A DNA stretch of 64,000 bases, from contig JAFDXY010000009.1 in NCBI GenBank assembly GCA_018267725.1, positions 310,001-374,000 on the forward strand, written 5' to 3'. Positions 62,654 to 64,000 of the stretch are shown here, piece by piece. Position numbers and translations under genes: made by a program. Positions within the stretch are counted from its first letter, which is position 1, and each line of letters begins with the position of its first letter. The stretch is from Bacteroidota bacterium (GTDB lineage Bacteria; Bacteroidota; Bacteroidia; Chitinophagales; Chitinophagaceae). The notes under the pieces were generated by a model. The model was not told where the DNA came from and made no database searches. It worked only from the letters and a program-made list of their open reading frames with translations.

Positions 62654-63703
62654 ATGTTTAATACAAAAAATTTTTCTCCTAAGCAACTCTCATTGTTTAC
62701 GGCTTTTTCATTATCACTTCCTATAGCTATTGGTTTTTACATAATAGAATCTTGGCTGTTTGCAACCGTTACATTTATTGTAATTTTTGTAGGAAGTTAT
62801 TTTTTAATACAATTTGTTTTAGAACAATTTATTTACAGAAAAATTAAACTTATATACAAATTTATTTATCAAACAAAAGCCAGTAAAAAACAAGAAACCT
62901 ATTATAAATATATTTTACCGCAAAAAAGTATTGATGAAGTAAGAGAAGATGTAGAAAAATGGGCTGAACAAAAAAGTATAGAAATTGAAATACTAAAAAA
63001 TAACGAAGCCTACAGAAAAGAATTTTTACAAAACTTAGCACATGAATTTAAAACTCCCATATTTGCTATACAAGGTTATACCGATATTTTATTAGATGGT
63101 GCATTAGAAAATGAAACAACTGCAAAAAAATATTTAGAAAATACAGCACGTAATGTTGATAGATTAACCAACCTCTTAACAGATTTAGATAAAATATCTC
63201 AACTTGAAAGCGAAGAACAACCTTTACACAAAGAAAATTTTATAATACAAGATTTAATACGTGAAGTTTATGAAACACTTTCAATTAAAACCTCAAAACA
63301 AGAAATTAAATGCACAATAAAAAAAGGTTGTGAGTCTCCACCCATTAATGTTTTTGCTGATAAAGAAAAAATAAGACAAGTACTTAACAACCTAATTATA
63401 AATGCAACTCGTTACGGAAAACATGGAGGCTCTATTGTAGCAAGTATTTACAAAACAGATGAACAACATGTGCTAATAGAAATAAGCGATGATGGTATTG
63501 GAATTGCAGAAGAGCATTTACCACGAGTTTTTGAGCGTTTTTACAGAACAGATTTAGGGCGTAGCCGAAATATGGGCGGAACAGGCTTAGGCTTAGCAAT
63601 TTGTAAGCATATAATTGAAGCTCACCAACAAACCATACACGTTCGTAGTAAATTAAATGTAGGAACTACAATAGGGTTTACGTTAGACAGCAAGGCAGTA
63701 TAA
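62654..63703 (+). CDS. Sensor histidine kinase, PhoR-like
   Basis: A 349-residue membrane sensor. Two helices at the N-terminus (LSLFTAFSLSLPIAIGFYI and LFATVTFIVIFVGSYFLIQFVL) have almost no periplasmic loop between them, so it probably senses something in the membrane or through a partner. HisKA has NLAHEFKTPIFAIQGYTDIL (phospho-acceptor His130). The ATPase domain has the N box (VLNNLIINATRYGKHGG), G1 (SDDGIGIAEEHLPRVFERFYR) and G2 (GGTGLGLAICKHIIEAH). The architecture matches the short PhoR-like kinases of Bacteroidota and pairs with the regulator just upstream. Confidence 0.93.
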   Translation: MFNTKNFSPKQLSLFTAFSLSLPIAIGFYIIESWLFATVTFIVIFVGSYFLIQFVLEQFIYRKIKLIYKFIYQTKASKKQETYYKYILPQKSIDEVREDVEKWAEQKSIEIEILKNNEAYRKEFLQNLAHEFKTPIFAIQGYTDILLDGALENETTAKKYLENTARNVDRLTNLLTDLDKISQLESEEQPLHKENFIIQDLIREVYETLSIKTSKQEIKCTIKKGCESPPINVFADKEKIRQVLNNLIINATRYGKHGGSIVASIYKTDEQHVLIEISDDGIGIAEEHLPRVFERFYRTDLGRSRNMGGTGLGLAICKHIIEAHQQTIHVRSKLNVGTTIGFTLDSKAV

Positions 63704-63882
63704 ATTCAGCCATTTTGTCGCAATGTTAATTGTAAAATATTGATAATCAGTATAAAAACAAACACTTAAAATTATAACTCCCTATTAATTGCTTTTAAGT
63801 TTTCATGTAATTTATACAAAATATATTTTGCTATCTGCTCTAAAATTGTAATTTAGTGGTGGAATTTAATGGGTTAGTAAGT

Positions 63883-63912
63883 AAAGGGGTCAGCTTAAAA
63901 GTTGGCCCTTTT
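63883..63912 (+). terminator. Probable intrinsic terminator after the histidine kinase
   Basis: GGG...TCAGC pairs with GTTGGCCC around a TTAAAA loop (one bulged G), followed by TTTTGC. It lies 180 bases after the kinase stop and about 40 before radA. The rest of the interval 63704-63954 is AT-rich with nothing recognisable. Confidence 0.55.
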
Positions 63913-63954
63913 GCATTTCAATAGTTACATCATTTCTTCTTCTATATTTATACA

Positions 63955-64000
63955 ATGAGTAAAATTAAAACTGCTTTTTTCTGTAACAACTGTGGTTATG
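63955..64000 (+). CDS. radA: DNA repair protein RadA, first 15 codons (partial)
   Basis: The reading frame MSKIKTAFFCNNCGY runs off the right edge. This is the distinctive start of RadA, whose N-terminal zinc finger begins with CxxC (Cys10, Cys13). RadA is a RecA-like helicase in recombination repair. The ATG follows an AT-rich leader. Only the first 46 bases are in the window, so the call rests on this short but characteristic segment. Confidence 0.75.
   Translation, partial: MSKIKTAFFCNNCGY

Noticed and set aside
1..64000. CRISPR arrays, prophage, integrase-flanked islands, toxin-antitoxin pairs, rRNA or tRNA genes
   Set aside because: I looked for regularly spaced repeats, tyrosine/serine recombinases, phage structural genes, paired small ORFs and tRNA-like cloverleafs and found none I could support.

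Overview
The window is AT-rich chromosomal DNA from a member of the Bacteroidota, most like the Chitinophagaceae by the look of its proteins. The evidence is the gene content (GldB-type lipoprotein beside nadE, TonB-dependent receptors, DUF5723-type barrel, DUF5117/5118-type metalloprotease, CWC and HYC_CC_PP-type small proteins), several TAnnTTTG promoter elements of the Bacteroidota kind, a near absence of Shine-Dalgarno sequences, and predominantly TAA stops. Most of it is ordinary housekeeping and envelope sequence. I see no tRNA, rRNA, CRISPR array, insertion sequence, prophage or integrative element.

Layout. 1-13 kb: dnaN (cut by the left edge), recX, an LpxR-like barrel, a nitrilase-family amidase, a penicillin-acylase-like Ntn hydrolase, a DPP-IV-like peptidase, a MacB-like permease, hemW, and a leftward sugar operon (nucleotidyltransferase/GHMP fusion, FucP-like symporter, mutarotase). 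13-19 kb: gpsA, a TolC plus MacA-type adaptor pair, a VOC protein and an APC permease. 19-22 kb: a cobalamin riboswitch driving a BtuB-like receptor and a CWC protein. 22-25.5 kb: a leftward metal-handling operon (HYC_CC_PP-like protein, secreted HMA protein, TonB receptor with its own HMA domain). 25.5-32 kb: coaX, a broken LON-domain gene, and a polysaccharide cluster with three glycosyltransferases, a sugar C-methyltransferase-like protein and an O-antigen-ligase-like protein. 32-41 kb: meaB, a PLP enzyme, DUF2461, DUF5723 with a large lipoprotein, and a zinc metalloprotease. 41-47 kb: mreB-mreC-mreD-mrdA-rodA. 47-56 kb: an MBL hydrolase, icd, apaG, gldB, nadE, a TlpA-like thioredoxin, recR and an OB-fold/YceI fusion. 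56-64 kb: split methionine synthase, a secreted protein with a possible clan-CD (caspase/CHAT-like) C-terminus, a PhoB/PhoR-type two-component pair, and the first codons of radA.

How the genes work together. Vitamin B12 links three places: the riboswitch-controlled BtuB receptor, B12-dependent methionine synthase and the mutase chaperone MeaB. The rod-shape cluster supplies the elongasome. The HMA/TonB-receptor operon looks like one metal-handling pathway, because the soluble protein and the receptor N-terminus share the same CxxC...CCHY layout.

Most notable: several palindromic or low-complexity repeat elements sit in frame inside conserved genes. One occupies the stretch just before the catalytic serine of the penicillin-acylase-like precursor, where such enzymes carry an excised spacer. 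Others lie in the amidase, at the start of the MBL hydrolase and possibly in MetH. Further points are an internally deleted LON-domain gene, the duplicated HMA-CCHY module, the possible caspase-like secreted protein, an unusual nucleotidyltransferase/GHMP fusion, and several convergent gene pairs with almost no space between them.
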